The translations under genes were made by a program, and so were the position numbers. From the NCBI RefSeq assembly GCF_004362215.1, contig NZ_SNWR01000001.1, forward strand, positions 4,322,001 through 4,386,000: a DNA stretch of 64,000 nt. The letters run 5' to 3'. Positions 1-8,431 of this stretch are shown here, piece by piece. Every line of letters starts with the position of its first letter. Within the stretch, counting starts at the first letter, position 1. The notes under the pieces were generated by a model. The model worked only from the letters and a program-made list of their open reading frames with translations. It had not been told where the DNA came from and searched no databases. The DNA is from Paractinoplanes brasiliensis (GTDB taxonomy: Bacteria > Actinomycetota > Actinomycetes > Mycobacteriales > Micromonosporaceae).

Positions 1-1
1 C

Positions 2-217
2 AACGGGCACATCGGTTACGACGTACGCCCCGGGGCCCGACGCCGCGGTCACGCCACCGCGATGCTGGCCGCCGCCCTTCCCCTCGCGGCCACGCTCGGC
101 CTGCCCCGCGTGCTGATCACGTGCGACTTCGACAACGAGGCGTCGCGCCGCACGATCGAGCGCAACGGCGGTCGTCCGGCCGATCGCCGGGACGAGAAGC
201 TCCGCTACTGGTTGTGA
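2..217 (+). CDS. GNAT family N-acetyltransferase, C-terminal part (5' end outside window)
   Basis: The reading frame is open from the left edge and ends at TGA 215-217, giving 71 residues. The motif RPGARRRGHATAML matches the acetyl-CoA pyrophosphate-binding loop of GNAT enzymes (R/Q-x-x-G-x-G/A). The following segment, ending in NEASRRTIERNGG, is the usual last helix and strand of the family. The substrate cannot be told because the N-terminal half is missing. It converges on the carboxylase alpha gene, with about 50 bp between the stops. Confidence 0.8.
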   Translation, partial: NGHIGYDVRPGARRRGHATAMLAAALPLAATLGLPRVLITCDFDNEASRRTIERNGGRPADRRDEKLRYWL

Positions 218-266
218 CCCCGCCGAGGTGTGCGGGCTCCGGTGTCCCGGCGGGTCCTGGCCGGGC

Positions 267-2018
267 TCAGTCGATCGTGCAGACCACAGCGCCCGCGGTG
301 ACCGTCTCGCCGACCTTGATGGACAATGCCGACACCGTGCCCGCCTTGTGGGCCTGCAGGGGCTGCTCCATCTTCATGGCCTCGACCACGACGATCACGT
401 CGCCCTCCGAGACGGTGTCACCGTCGGAGACCGCGACCTTGACGATCGTGCCCTGCATAGGAGCCGTCAGAGCCGCGCCGCCGGCTTGGGCCGCGGTGCC
501 GCCAGAGCCCGAGGCACGCCGGGAAGCAGGGCGGCCGGACGCAGCCGGGCCGCCGCCCTGCAGCAGCTTCGCGGGCACCCGTACCTCCAGCCGCTTGCCG
601 CCCACCTCGACCACCACGGTCTCGCGCTCGCCGCTGTCGCTGCCGGCGACCGCCCCGCCGGTGAAGGGCTCGACCTCGTTGGCCCACTCGGTCTCGATCC
701 ACCGGGTGTGAACAGTGAAGGGCTCCGCGGTGAAGGCCGCGTCGCGCACCACGGCGCGATGGAACGGAAGCACGGTCGCGATCCCGTCGATCACCGTCTC
801 GTCGAGCGCGCGCCGGGAACGCTCCAGCGCCTCTTCCCGCGTACGGCCGGAAACGATGATCTTTGCCAGCAGGGAGTCGAAGTTGCCTCCGATGACACTG
901 CCCGCCTCGACCCCCGCGTCCACGCGCACACCCGGGCCGAGCGGCCACGACAGCGACGCGACGACGCCGGGGGCGGGCAGGAAGTTGCGGCCCGGGTCCT
1001 CGCCGTTGATGCGGAACTCGATGGAGTGGCCGCGGGGCGCCGGGTCCGCGGTGAGTTCGAGGGCCTCACCCGCGGCGATGCGGAACTGCTCGCGTACGAG
1101 GTCGAGGCCGGCCGTCTCCTCGCTCACCGGATGCTCGACCTGCAGGCGCGTGTTGACCTCGAGGAACGAGATGGTGCCGTCCTGTCCGACGAGATATTCG
1201 ACAGTGCCCGCGCCGTGATAGCCGGCCTCGAGGCAGATCGCCTTGGCGCTCTCGTGGATGGCGGCGCGCTGCTCGTCGGTGAGGAACGGGGCCGGCGCCT
1301 CCTCGACCAGCTTCTGATGGCGGCGCTGCAGCGAGCAGTCGCGCGTGCCGACCACGACCACGTTGCCGTGCGTGTCCGCCAGGACCTGGGCCTCGACGTG
1401 CCGCGGCCGGTCGAGGTAGCGCTCGACGAAGCACTCGCCGCGTCCGAAGGCCGCCACCGCCTCGCGTGTCGCGCTCTCGAACAGCGCCGGGATCTCGTCG
1501 AGCGTACGGGCGACCTTGAGCCCCCGGCCGCCGCCACCGAACGCCGCCTTGATCGCCACCGGCAGCCCGTGCTGCTCGGCGAAGGCGATGATCTCGGACG
1601 CGTCGGCCACCGGGTCGGCTGTGCCCGGCACCAGCGGCGCGCCGGCCCGCTGCGCGATGTGCCGCGCGGTGACCTTGTCGCCCAGGTCGCGGATGGCCTG
1701 CGGGGTGGGCCCGACCCAGGTCAGGCCCGCGTCGAGCACCGCCTGCGCGAAGTCGGCGTTTTCCGACAGGAAGCCGTAGCCGGGATGCACAGCGTCGGCC
1801 CCGGCCCGTGCGGCGACGTCGAGCAGCTTGTCGATGCGCAGATAGGTCTCGGCGGCCGTCTCACCGTCCAACGCGTACGCCTCGTCGGCGAGCCGGGCGT
1901 GCACCGCGTCGCGATCACTGTCGGCATAGACGGCGACGCAGGCGAGACCGGCGTCCTGACAGGCCCGGGCGACCCGGACGGCGATCTCGCCACGGTTGGC
2001 GATCAAGACCTTACGCAC
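267..2018 (-). CDS. accA: Acyl-CoA carboxylase alpha subunit (biotin carboxylase fused to biotin carboxyl carrier domain)
   Basis: This 583-residue protein carboxylates its own biotin with ATP and bicarbonate. The beta subunit then transfers the carboxyl group to acetyl- or propionyl-CoA, giving malonyl- or methylmalonyl-CoA. The N-terminus, MRKVLIANRGEIAVR, is the classic biotin-carboxylase start. The ATP-grasp domain follows at about 115-320 with the glycine loop FGGGGRGLK and the EVNTRLQVEH motif. The last 70 residues form the biotinyl domain, with EAMKMEQ and target Lys549. It starts with GTG, 6 nt after a TAAGCT box, so it is probably leaderless. The partner subunits AccE and AccB lie at 8.1 and 13.3 kb and BirA at 16.6 kb. 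Confidence 0.96.
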   Translation of the reverse strand: MRKVLIANRGEIAVRVARACQDAGLACVAVYADSDRDAVHARLADEAYALDGETAAETYLRIDKLLDVAARAGADAVHPGYGFLSENADFAQAVLDAGLTWVGPTPQAIRDLGDKVTARHIAQRAGAPLVPGTADPVADASEIIAFAEQHGLPVAIKAAFGGGGRGLKVARTLDEIPALFESATREAVAAFGRGECFVERYLDRPRHVEAQVLADTHGNVVVVGTRDCSLQRRHQKLVEEAPAPFLTDEQRAAIHESAKAICLEAGYHGAGTVEYLVGQDGTISFLEVNTRLQVEHPVSEETAGLDLVREQFRIAAGEALELTADPAPRGHSIEFRINGEDPGRNFLPAPGVVASLSWPLGPGVRVDAGVEAGSVIGGNFDSLLAKIIVSGRTREEALERSRRALDETVIDGIATVLPFHRAVVRDAAFTAEPFTVHTRWIETEWANEVEPFTGGAVAGSDSGERETVVVEVGGKRLEVRVPAKLLQGGGPAASGRPASRRASGSGGTAAQAGGAALTAPMQGTIVKVAVSDGDTVSEGDVIVVVEAMKMEQPLQAHKAGTVSALSIKVGETVTAGAVVCTID

Positions 2019-2024
2019 GGGCTG

Positions 2025-2034
2025 AGCTTACGCT
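2025..2034. promoter_or_regulatory. Overlapping divergent -10 boxes for accA and the padR-type gene
   Basis: Only 22 bp separate the two divergent GTG starts (2018 on minus, 2041 on plus). On the minus strand TAAGCT (2030-2025) lies 6 nt before the accA GTG. On the plus strand TACGCT (2029-2034) lies 6 nt before the padR GTG. The two boxes share two base pairs. Both have the spacing expected when transcription begins at the start codon. The assignment is inferred from motif and spacing. Confidence 0.55.
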
Positions 2035-2040
2035 GAAGGA

Positions 2041-2595
2041 GTGTCCGCAACGCGCATGATGATCCTGGGCCTGGTTCAGTGGATGGAGCCGGTGCACGGT
2101 TACGACGTACGGCGTGAGCTCCTGAGCTGGAGCGCCGACAAGTGGGCCAACGTGCAGCCGGGGTCGATCTATCACGCGTTGCGCAAGATGACCGACGAGG
2201 GCCTGCTGCACGAGGTCACCACCGAGCAGATCGGGGCGCGTCCCGCTCGTACGACGTACGGGATCACCGACAAGGGCCGGGCCGAGTTCCAGTCGCTGCT
2301 GCGTAACGGCTGGTGGAACCTGTCGCCGGGGGTCGATCCGTTCATGGCCGCGTTCTCCTTCCTGCCCGCGTTGCCGCCCGCGGAGGCGGCGGCCGCGCTG
2401 CGCAACCGCGCCACTCAGCTGCGCGCCGGCGTCCAGCAGCTCGAGGCCGCGACCAAGGCCGACTGGGCCGACAACAAACCGATCCACGTGACCTGGCTGT
2501 GGGAGCGCAGCATCGTGATGGCCGAGGCCGAGATCGCCTGGTGCGAGCGGACCGCGAAGCGGATCGAGGAAAATGGTGAAATCAAGTTTGGCTAG
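2041..2595 (+). CDS. PadR family transcriptional regulator
   Basis: The 184-residue protein has an N-terminal winged helix (MMILGLVQWMEPVHGYDVRREL, then a recognition region around PGSIYHALRKM) typical of PadR. A C-terminal Vir_C-like helical region follows. Such proteins usually repress an adjacent multidrug ABC exporter, and one follows directly. It starts with GTG 6 nt after a TACGCT box, consistent with a leaderless mRNA. An inverted repeat at 2582-2605, overlapping its own stop, is a likely binding site ahead of the exporter. The inducer is unknown. Confidence 0.9.
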   Translation: MSATRMMILGLVQWMEPVHGYDVRRELLSWSADKWANVQPGSIYHALRKMTDEGLLHEVTTEQIGARPARTTYGITDKGRAEFQSLLRNGWWNLSPGVDPFMAAFSFLPALPPAEAAAALRNRATQLRAGVQQLEAATKADWADNKPIHVTWLWERSIVMAEAEIAWCERTAKRIEENGEIKFG

Positions 2596-2605
2596 TAAAA
2601 CTTGA
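2582..2605. promoter_or_regulatory. Inverted repeat, candidate PadR operator
   Basis: The arms TCAAGTTT and AAACTTGA are perfect 8-bp inverted repeats with an 8-bp spacer. They overlap the padR stop and lie just upstream of the TAAGCT box (2612-2617) of the ABC ATPase gene. An N8 spacer between arms is known for PadR-family operators. The A/T-rich arms stand out from the surrounding GC-rich DNA. A stem-loop role at the padR end is an alternative. Confidence 0.55.
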
Positions 2606-2623
2606 CGGCCGTAAGCTGCGGTG

Positions 2624-3568
2624 ATGATTGAGACTCGCGGCTTGCGCAAGTCGTTCACCTCGCGCCAGGGGCGCGAAAAGAAAACCGTCGAGGCCGTACG
2701 CGGCGTCGACCTCAACGTCGCCGCAGGCGAGATCTTCGGGTTCCTCGGTCCGAACGGGGCCGGCAAGACCACCACGCTGCGCATGCTGGCCACGCTGATC
2801 GTGCCCGACGACGGCACAGCCACCATCGCCGGCGCCGACCTGCGCACCGATCCCGGTGAGGTGCGCCGCCGCATCGGCTACGTCGCCCAGGGCGGCAGCA
2901 CCTGGGACGACTCGACGGCGCGGGAAGAACTCGTGCTCCAGGCCCGGCTCTACGGCGCGGGCAAGGCGGCCGCGCTGGAACGGGCCGCCCGCGTCCTCGA
3001 CGGCTTCCAGCTCAGCGAATACGCCGACCGCAAATGCAAGACCTACTCGGGCGGCCAGAGGCGCCGGGTCGACATCGCCCTCGGCATCATTCACGAGCCC
3101 AAGGTCGTCTTCCTCGACGAGCCGACCACCGGGCTCGACCCGCAGAGCCGGGCACACATGTGGGACGAGATCAGACGGCTGCGCGCGGAGGGCATGACCG
3201 TCTTCATCACGACCCACTACCTGGACGAGGCCGACGCGCTCTGCGACCGGATCTCCATCATGGACCACGGCGAGATCGTCGCGTCCGGCACACCCGCCGA
3301 CCTCAAACGCGAGATCTCGGGCGACGTCGTCCGGGTCGGGCTGCCCGTCGACGCGGTCGCGGCGGCCGCCGCGGCGCTCACTTCCTACAAGCTCGAGACG
3401 TACGAGGACAACGTGCGCCTCTACGTGGAGGACGGCGCGGTGTCGATCCCGCAGATCCTGCGCGCCCTCGACGCGGCCGGCGTCCCGCTGGGCACGATCG
3501 AACTGCACCGCCCCAGCCTCGACGACGTGTTCCTCACCAAAACCGGCCGATCGTTGCGGGAGAGCTGA
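2624..3568 (+). CDS. ABC transporter ATP-binding protein, DrrA-like drug exporter type
   Basis: This 314-residue ATPase energises the membrane partner encoded next. Visible motifs are Walker A (GPNGAGKTT), Q-loop (YVAQGG), signature (SGGQRRR), Walker B (VVFLDEPTTGLD) and the switch histidine in ITTHYLDEAD. The C-terminal about 80 residues match the DrrA-type extension. The ATG at 2624 lies 6 nt after TAAGCT and is preferred to the GTG three bases upstream. The stop is 3 nt before the permease start, so the pair is an operon, likely controlled by the upstream PadR protein. The substrate is unknown; antibiotic or lipid export is typical of the family. Confidence 0.93.
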   Translation: MIETRGLRKSFTSRQGREKKTVEAVRGVDLNVAAGEIFGFLGPNGAGKTTTLRMLATLIVPDDGTATIAGADLRTDPGEVRRRIGYVAQGGSTWDDSTAREELVLQARLYGAGKAAALERAARVLDGFQLSEYADRKCKTYSGGQRRRVDIALGIIHEPKVVFLDEPTTGLDPQSRAHMWDEIRRLRAEGMTVFITTHYLDEADALCDRISIMDHGEIVASGTPADLKREISGDVVRVGLPVDAVAAAAAALTSYKLETYEDNVRLYVEDGAVSIPQILRALDAAGVPLGTIELHRPSLDDVFLTKTGRSLRES

Positions 3569-3571
3569 GGC

Positions 3572-4327
3572 ATGAAGGTACTACGCGACATCTCACTGAT
3601 CTTCAACCGGCAGATGCAGCTGCTGCTGCGCAACCCGGTGTGGATCCTGGTCGGCGTCTTCCAGCCGGTCATGTACCTGCTGCTGTTCGCGCCGCTGCTC
3701 AAGCCGGCCCTGCAGGTGCCCACCAACGCCGAGGCGTACGAGATCTTCGTGCCCGGCCTGTTGGTGCTGCTCGCCATCTTCGGAGGCCTGTTCCAGGGCT
3801 TCGGCCTGATCGCGGAACTGCGCGCCGGCGTGATCGAACGTTCCCGGGTGACACCGGTCAGCCGCGTCGCCCTGCTGCTGGGCCGCTCGCTGCGCGACGT
3901 CGTCTCGCTCATCGCCCAAGCAGTGATCATCACGTTGCTCGCGCTGCTGTTCGACCTGCGCGTGTTCCTGGGCAACCTGCTGCTGGCGTACCTGATGCTC
4001 GCCCTGATCTCGCTGATGACGTCGGCGGTCAGCTACGGCGTGGCGCTCGTGGTCAAGAGCGAGGACGCGCTGGCGCCGCTCATGAACACGGTCGCTCAGC
4101 CGGTGCTGCTGCTCAGCGGCATCCTGCTTCCGCTCACGTACGCCCCCGGCTGGCTGCAAGGGGTGGCCGACTGGAACCCGTTCTCGTGGGCGGTCAACGG
4201 AACGCGCGCCCTGTTCCGCGGTGACCTGGGCGCCCCCGACGTCTGGCAAGGCCTACTGATCATGGCCGTGCTGGCTGTGCTGGCCGTCGCCTGGGCGGCA
4301 CGCGAGTTCGCCCGAAGCGTCCGCTAG
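3572..4327 (+). CDS. ABC-2 type transporter permease, DrrB-like
   Basis: The 251-residue integral membrane protein shows about six hydrophobic segments and the ABC-2 family layout: an N-terminal cytoplasmic stretch (LRDISLIFNRQMQLLLRNP), then TM1, then a loop ending in RVTPVSRVALLLGR. It is the channel partner of the ATPase 3 nt upstream. Its last 4 nt overlap the 3' end of the convergent maf gene, leaving no room for a terminator between them. Confidence 0.92.
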   Translation: MKVLRDISLIFNRQMQLLLRNPVWILVGVFQPVMYLLLFAPLLKPALQVPTNAEAYEIFVPGLLVLLAIFGGLFQGFGLIAELRAGVIERSRVTPVSRVALLLGRSLRDVVSLIAQAVIITLLALLFDLRVFLGNLLLAYLMLALISLMTSAVSYGVALVVKSEDALAPLMNTVAQPVLLLSGILLPLTYAPGWLQGVADWNPFSWAVNGTRALFRGDLGAPDVWQGLLIMAVLAVLAVAWAAREFARSVR

Positions 4328-4938
4328 ATGTTCCACAGCTTGATGTAGGGCACCTCCATCTCGGCGAGCAGGTTGCGCAGCAGCGGGAGGGACAACCCGA
4401 TGACGTTGCCGGGGTCGCCTTCGATCCGATCCACGAAGGCGGCCCCGCGCCCGTCCAGCGTGAACGAGCCGGCCACCCGCAGCGGTTCGCCACTGGCCAC
4501 GTAGGCCGCGATCTCGGCGTCGCTGACCTCGGCGAAATGCACCGTGGTGGCGCCGACAGCCTCGGCCTGCTTGCCGGTGACCAGGCTGGTGACGTGGTGC
4601 CCGGTGAGCAGCACGCCGGACTTGCCGCGCATCCGCGTCCAACGGTGGGTGGCTTCCGCGGCGTTGGCCGGCTTGCCGAACACCTCACCCTCGAACTCCA
4701 GCACGGAATCGCACCCCAGCACCACAACCCCCGGATCGGCGTTGAGCTGAGCCGCGATGGTGCGCGCCTTCATGCGGGCGAGGGCAAGGCAGAGCGTGTA
4801 CGCATCCGCAGCCTCGACACCCGACTCATCGACGCCGCTGACCATCACTTCGGGCTCGATCCCAGCCGCCCTGAGCAGCGCACGCCGGGCCGGGCTGGCC
4901 GAAGCAAGAATCAACCGGTACGCGATGTCCTTCTCCAC
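4324..4938 (-). CDS. maf: Maf-like nucleoside triphosphate pyrophosphatase
   Basis: The 204-residue protein has the Maf/HAM1 signature: LILASASPARRALLRAAGI at the N-terminus, then VVLGCDSVLEFEGEVFGKP with the catalytic aspartate and lysine, and GDPGNVIGLSLP near the C-terminus. Maf proteins hydrolyse dTTP/UTP or modified nucleotides and are thought to sanitise the pool or inhibit septation. GTG 4938 lies 6 nt after TAGCCT and fits a leaderless start. In actinobacteria maf commonly sits between accE and accA, as here, except for the inserted genes. Confidence 0.93.
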   Translation of the reverse strand: MEKDIAYRLILASASPARRALLRAAGIEPEVMVSGVDESGVEAADAYTLCLALARMKARTIAAQLNADPGVVVLGCDSVLEFEGEVFGKPANAAEATHRWTRMRGKSGVLLTGHHVTSLVTGKQAEAVGATTVHFAEVSDAEIAAYVASGEPLRVAGSFTLDGRGAAFVDRIEGDPGNVIGLSLPLLRNLLAEMEVPYIKLWNI

Positions 4939-5035
4939 AACCAGAGGCTACAAGCACAGACAGAAGCAGAAGCACACACCGAGCGGCGTTTCATGCCCAA
5001 ACCTCCCGGGGTTTCAGCCCTGCCCGCGCCGCGTC

Positions 5036-6181
5036 TCAGCTGCGTCCTCGCCGCCGAAGCACGAACACCAGCACCAGAGCGCCCGCCACAACCACGCCGG
5101 CCAGCCCCCCGAAGAGCAAAGCCGAACCATTCCCAGCCGGCTCCGCCTCAGCTGCCGGAGCACCCCCAGCCGAAGCCCCCCCAGCCGGTGCGCTGACCGG
5201 CGCGCTGGACACCCCAGCACTGACCCCAGGCGAACTGCTGCTGCCACCTTCCAGCGGGGGAACGTCGGCGGTCAGCGCTTTAACGATGTTGAGCCGCCCA
5301 AACCCGCACTCATCATCCCGCCCCGGCGGCCCAATATCATCCGCAGTAGCCGTCAGCCGATGGATTACCTCGCGTGCCGAAAGCCCTGGGAACTTGGCCC
5401 GGACTAGCGCAGCCGCCCCTGAAACGATCGCGGTCGAGTTGGACGTGCCATTCGATGAGCGATACTTCGTATTCGGAACTGCTGTGATGATGTCAACGCC
5501 CGGTGCGCAAATCTGAACCTTCGGATCGGCGACCGAGATCGATGAGTGTTTTCCATTGCGGCCCGTGGCGCCAACCGCCAGAACGCCATCGATGGCGCTA
5601 GGATAGCCGATTACTGCTTCAGACGATGCGTTGGCTGCTGCTGCGACTACTACAACGTCGTTTTCGAGTGCATTACGGACTGCATCCTGCAGCGCGAAGG
5701 CGGGTCCGGTGCTGGCTGAGACGTTTATGACTTGAGCGTTGTGCTCTGTCGCCCAGGCGATGCCGTCCGCCATCGCCTCGCCTTCGATATTCTTTCCAGT
5801 GCGCGAAACTCGTATAGGCAAGATCTTTGAGGCTGGCGCTATGCCTTGCATTCCATCGCCAGGGGTCCGACCGTGTCCCGCAATTAGCGACGCCATTCCG
5901 GTTCCGTGGCCGAATTCATCGACTCTGCCGTTCCCTCGGCTGTTGGAGGTTTCATCAGTGCCGTTCAAAAGGTTTCGTTTCAGATCTGGATGAGGAAAAG
6001 TGCCGGAATCGACTACGGCAACGACGACGTCGACTCCCGTGCTAATCACGTGCGCTTGAGAAATTTTCAATGTTCGCAAGTACCACTGGCTGTCACGTAT
6101 ATCGTCGGCGCGGGCAACCTCGGCTGGTGTCGCGGCGAACGCAAGAATCGCAATTCCTACGGCCACAGCAAATTTGCGCAT
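5036..6181 (-). CDS. Mycosin-type S8 serine protease of a type VII secretion locus
   Basis: The 381-residue precursor has a signal peptide (residues 1-25, ending VARA) and a subtilase domain. The triad is Asp58 (VVDSG), His92 (GHGTGMA) and Ser247 (NGTSNSTA), with Asn184 as the probable oxyanion residue. A Ser/Ala/Pro/Gly linker leads to a C-terminal TM helix (about 350-375) and an Arg-rich tail. This is the mycosin layout: membrane-anchored with an outward-facing protease. The serine motif is GTSNSTA rather than the usual GTS-x-A-x-P. ATG 6181 is preferred to the TTG three codons upstream because it follows an AGGA stretch. Codons are clearly more A/T-rich than in neighbouring genes. Confidence 0.9.
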   Translation of the reverse strand: MRKFAVAVGIAILAFAATPAEVARADDIRDSQWYLRTLKISQAHVISTGVDVVVAVVDSGTFPHPDLKRNLLNGTDETSNSRGNGRVDEFGHGTGMASLIAGHGRTPGDGMQGIAPASKILPIRVSRTGKNIEGEAMADGIAWATEHNAQVINVSASTGPAFALQDAVRNALENDVVVVAAAANASSEAVIGYPSAIDGVLAVGATGRNGKHSSISVADPKVQICAPGVDIITAVPNTKYRSSNGTSNSTAIVSGAAALVRAKFPGLSAREVIHRLTATADDIGPPGRDDECGFGRLNIVKALTADVPPLEGGSSSSPGVSAGVSSAPVSAPAGGASAGGAPAAEAEPAGNGSALLFGGLAGVVVAGALVLVFVLRRRGRS

Positions 6182-6186
6182 GATCC

Positions 6187-7566
6187 TCAACCGAGACCAA
6201 TGGCTGGACCCGGATCAATGCGCTGCTGTCGAGGCGGCAGGACTACCGGGGCGACGCCCTCGAGTGTTGCCCACGGATTATCGGGATCCCAGTGCGTTCC
6301 AGCCTCTGAGGGATTGTTGCGGTCCATCCGACGGCCGCCCGTTGGGCCGAGAGCCGTTCCGGGGTTGCTGCCAAGGACACCGCGGTTCCCAGGGGTACCG
6401 CTAGATGCCCCGCCGCCGATGACGCCGCCAACTGGATTGACTCGGGCTACACCGGAACGAGATGCACCAGGTTGCACTATTCCGGCGCCTGGGGCGCCGC
6501 CGATCATTCCGCCTGGCGGCATGACGTGCAGGCTGCCGGCGGCAGTTGAGCGACCGAAGCCCTCCCGGGGAAGTCCCGTGCCACGGTTTAAGCCGGTCGT
6601 GGGTGGAACAATGGTCGTGCCGCCAGTCGGCCCGAAGCCAGGTTTCGTCGGCACCAAACCTGCTCCGGAAGACGGGATGAGTCCCGGGTTCGTGATGGGG
6701 CCGCTGCCCGGGAGTTGGGAGGGCGGGGTAGGAATTCCGGTTGCTGGCGGCGCGACCGTTTGCGGGTTTGTGCCGCCGAGGATCAGCCCAGGTTGGCTCG
6801 TAGGTGAGGTAACGACCGGTTGGGAAGCGGTCGGCGCGGGGAATGGTACCGACGGGCGCGTAGAACTCCCGGAACCGCCCACCGGCTCATAGCTCGGTGT
6901 GATCGGTGGGATAGGGGGTGGCACGTAAGTGGTGCCATCGCCGCCAGAAGGCGGGTCCTGTCGAGATTGCCCCGGCTGGTAGAGAGTTGGTGTGCGGACG
7001 TTGACTTGGGCTTGGGCTAGGTCGGCGCTTACGCCGTTCAGTAGCGTTACTGCTTTCCTGTGCAGTTCCTCCTGGCGGCCAGGGGCCACCGGGGGCTGCT
7101 CGCCGCTCGGGCTGGGACTTGGGGTGGGGCTCGGCTGGCCGCTTGGGGTTGGGGGCTTGGCGTTGTAGGCGGCCAAAGCCTGTTCGTTGGCCGAGTATTC
7201 GTGGGCGAGCTCGTCCATTTCCCGCTGAGCGAGGCTGATCGAGAGCGTCGCGGAGGCGAAGGCGTCGTGGTTGGCGAGCGCGGCCTCGTAGGTTTCTTCG
7301 AGGTTGGCGATCAGCTCGTTGAGCCGGGTGATGTAGGCCTCGGCGGCGGCGTTCTTTTCCGGGGGCCACGCGGCGGCGAGGTTGTCGCGGTAGTTCTCGA
7401 CCTGCCAGCGGTGTTCGTTGATGAGGTCGGCCGAGCGTTTCCAGCCCGTCAGCAGCTTGTAGTGCTGATCGGTGTCGGGGTTCTGGATGTAGGCCTGCAT
7501 GTCCTGCATCGTCATCAGGCCCCAGGGCGTGCCGCCGGCGCCGCCACCGCCTGCTGCGATCAGCAT
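6187..7566 (-). CDS. Type VII secretion-associated protein with helical N-terminus and Pro/Gly-rich tail
   Basis: The 459 residues fall into two parts. Residues 1 to about 160 are predicted helical and charged (NEHRWQVENYRDNLAAAWPP, then long Glu/Ala/Leu helices), similar in style to WXG100/PPE helical hairpins. Residues about 160-459 are low-complexity Pro/Gly/Thr/Ser. The start overlaps the previous stop by 1 nt. The stop is 5 nt upstream of the preferred mycosin ATG and overlaps its alternative TTG start. All three genes therefore look co-translated. Position and shape suggest a secreted ESX partner or substrate. No family can be named with certainty. Confidence 0.75.
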   Translation of the reverse strand: MLIAAGGGGAGGTPWGLMTMQDMQAYIQNPDTDQHYKLLTGWKRSADLINEHRWQVENYRDNLAAAWPPEKNAAAEAYITRLNELIANLEETYEAALANHDAFASATLSISLAQREMDELAHEYSANEQALAAYNAKPPTPSGQPSPTPSPSPSGEQPPVAPGRQEELHRKAVTLLNGVSADLAQAQVNVRTPTLYQPGQSRQDPPSGGDGTTYVPPPIPPITPSYEPVGGSGSSTRPSVPFPAPTASQPVVTSPTSQPGLILGGTNPQTVAPPATGIPTPPSQLPGSGPITNPGLIPSSGAGLVPTKPGFGPTGGTTIVPPTTGLNRGTGLPREGFGRSTAAGSLHVMPPGGMIGGAPGAGIVQPGASRSGVARVNPVGGVIGGGASSGTPGNRGVLGSNPGTALGPTGGRRMDRNNPSEAGTHWDPDNPWATLEGVAPVVLPPRQQRIDPGPAIGLG

Positions 7567-8018
7567 CAGACGTCTCCCTCGCCGGTTGTGCTGGTGGGGT
7601 AGTTCGCGGTGGAGCTCTCGGGGATGCCCACCTTGTCGAACGCCTTGTTCACGTCGGCGACGCGCGCGTGGGAGAAGGCGTCGGAACCGCGGTATTTCTC
7701 GCTGATGTCGGCGGCGGCCGAGGCGAAGCTCTGTGTGCCGTTCGCGTAGTTGTAGACGTTCTGATGGGTGACGTCCTGCGCCTGGTTGTGCGCTGTCAGG
7801 AAGGACGTGAGCTCGACGAACCCGGCCGGCGGATCGGGCAGCGGAGCGCCCATGGACTCGGAGACGCCGGCCATGTGGGGGGCGTAGCTGTCCTGCACGT
7901 TGGCGGCCAGTTTGGCGGCGAACTGTTCCATGGCCTGGATGTCGGCCTCGATCGAGCCGAAGTCGGTGGTGCCGTAGTCACGCAGCCAAGCAGGACCGCG
8001 GTCCTCCTCCGGAATCAT
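7566..8018 (-). CDS. Small helical protein of the mycosin operon (ESX/WXG-like)
   Basis: The 150-residue protein is mostly helical. It carries a central segment (FGSIEADIQAMEQFAAKLAANV) and a second helix (ELTSFLTAHNQAQDVTHQNVYNYANG) like the helical hairpins of type VII substrates. No signal peptide or TM segment is seen. ATG 8018 has a good GGAGG five nt upstream. It is first of three overlapping genes ending in a mycosin. No EccB/C/D/E machinery is in the window, so the secretion channel must be encoded elsewhere. An exact family is not recognised. Confidence 0.75.
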   Translation of the reverse strand: MIPEEDRGPAWLRDYGTTDFGSIEADIQAMEQFAAKLAANVQDSYAPHMAGVSESMGAPLPDPPAGFVELTSFLTAHNQAQDVTHQNVYNYANGTQSFASAAADISEKYRGSDAFSHARVADVNKAFDKVGIPESSTANYPTSTTGEGDV

Positions 8019-8132
8019 CTGCGCCTCCCCCGAGACCGAGACCGAGAACCCAACACACGTACGCGAAGCGATTGTGAGAGTAGTCGGTTACTGCCAGCGC
8101 TGGGGACCCTGTGGACAGTGACGAGCGATGAT

Positions 8133-8330
8133 CTAGCGAGGCAGGGCCGAGGCCCGCCAGGAGCGCGGGGTCATCGACGGGCGTGCGGAGCGGGCCCAGG
8201 CTGAGGCCGGTGGCGCGGGTGGTGTGACATCAACTTTGCTGGATGCGGAGAGCAGCACTGTGACCAGCGCGGCCAGCTCCTCGGCGGCCGGTTCGCCGCG
8301 CACGACGCTGACCAGCGGTTCCGTATCCAT
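8133..8330 (-). CDS. accE: Acyl-CoA carboxylase epsilon subunit
   Basis: The 65-residue protein has the family core EPLVSVVRGEPAAEELAALVTVL and the typical C-terminus with WRASALPR. Epsilon subunits help alpha and beta associate in actinobacterial carboxylases. The frame is open back to 8411, but the internal ATG at 8330 gives the usual length and begins just before the conserved core. In many actinobacteria accE directly follows accB. Here the kinase, a small membrane protein gene and the M50 gene separate them. Confidence 0.85.
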   Translation of the reverse strand: MDTEPLVSVVRGEPAAEELAALVTVLLSASSKVDVTPPAPPASAWARSARPSMTPRSWRASALPR

Positions 8331-8431
8331 TGACCGAGCGTACGACGTCGTGGGGGTGAACCGGTGACACGCATCCCACACTCGGCTGATCGATTCGCTG
8401 TCGCTCGACATGACCGGGTATTTTCTCCGTG

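Noticed and set aside
228..2036. A 602-codon plus-strand frame opposite accA
   Set aside because: It is the antisense of a well-conserved gene, with no homology of its own; the result of high GC3.
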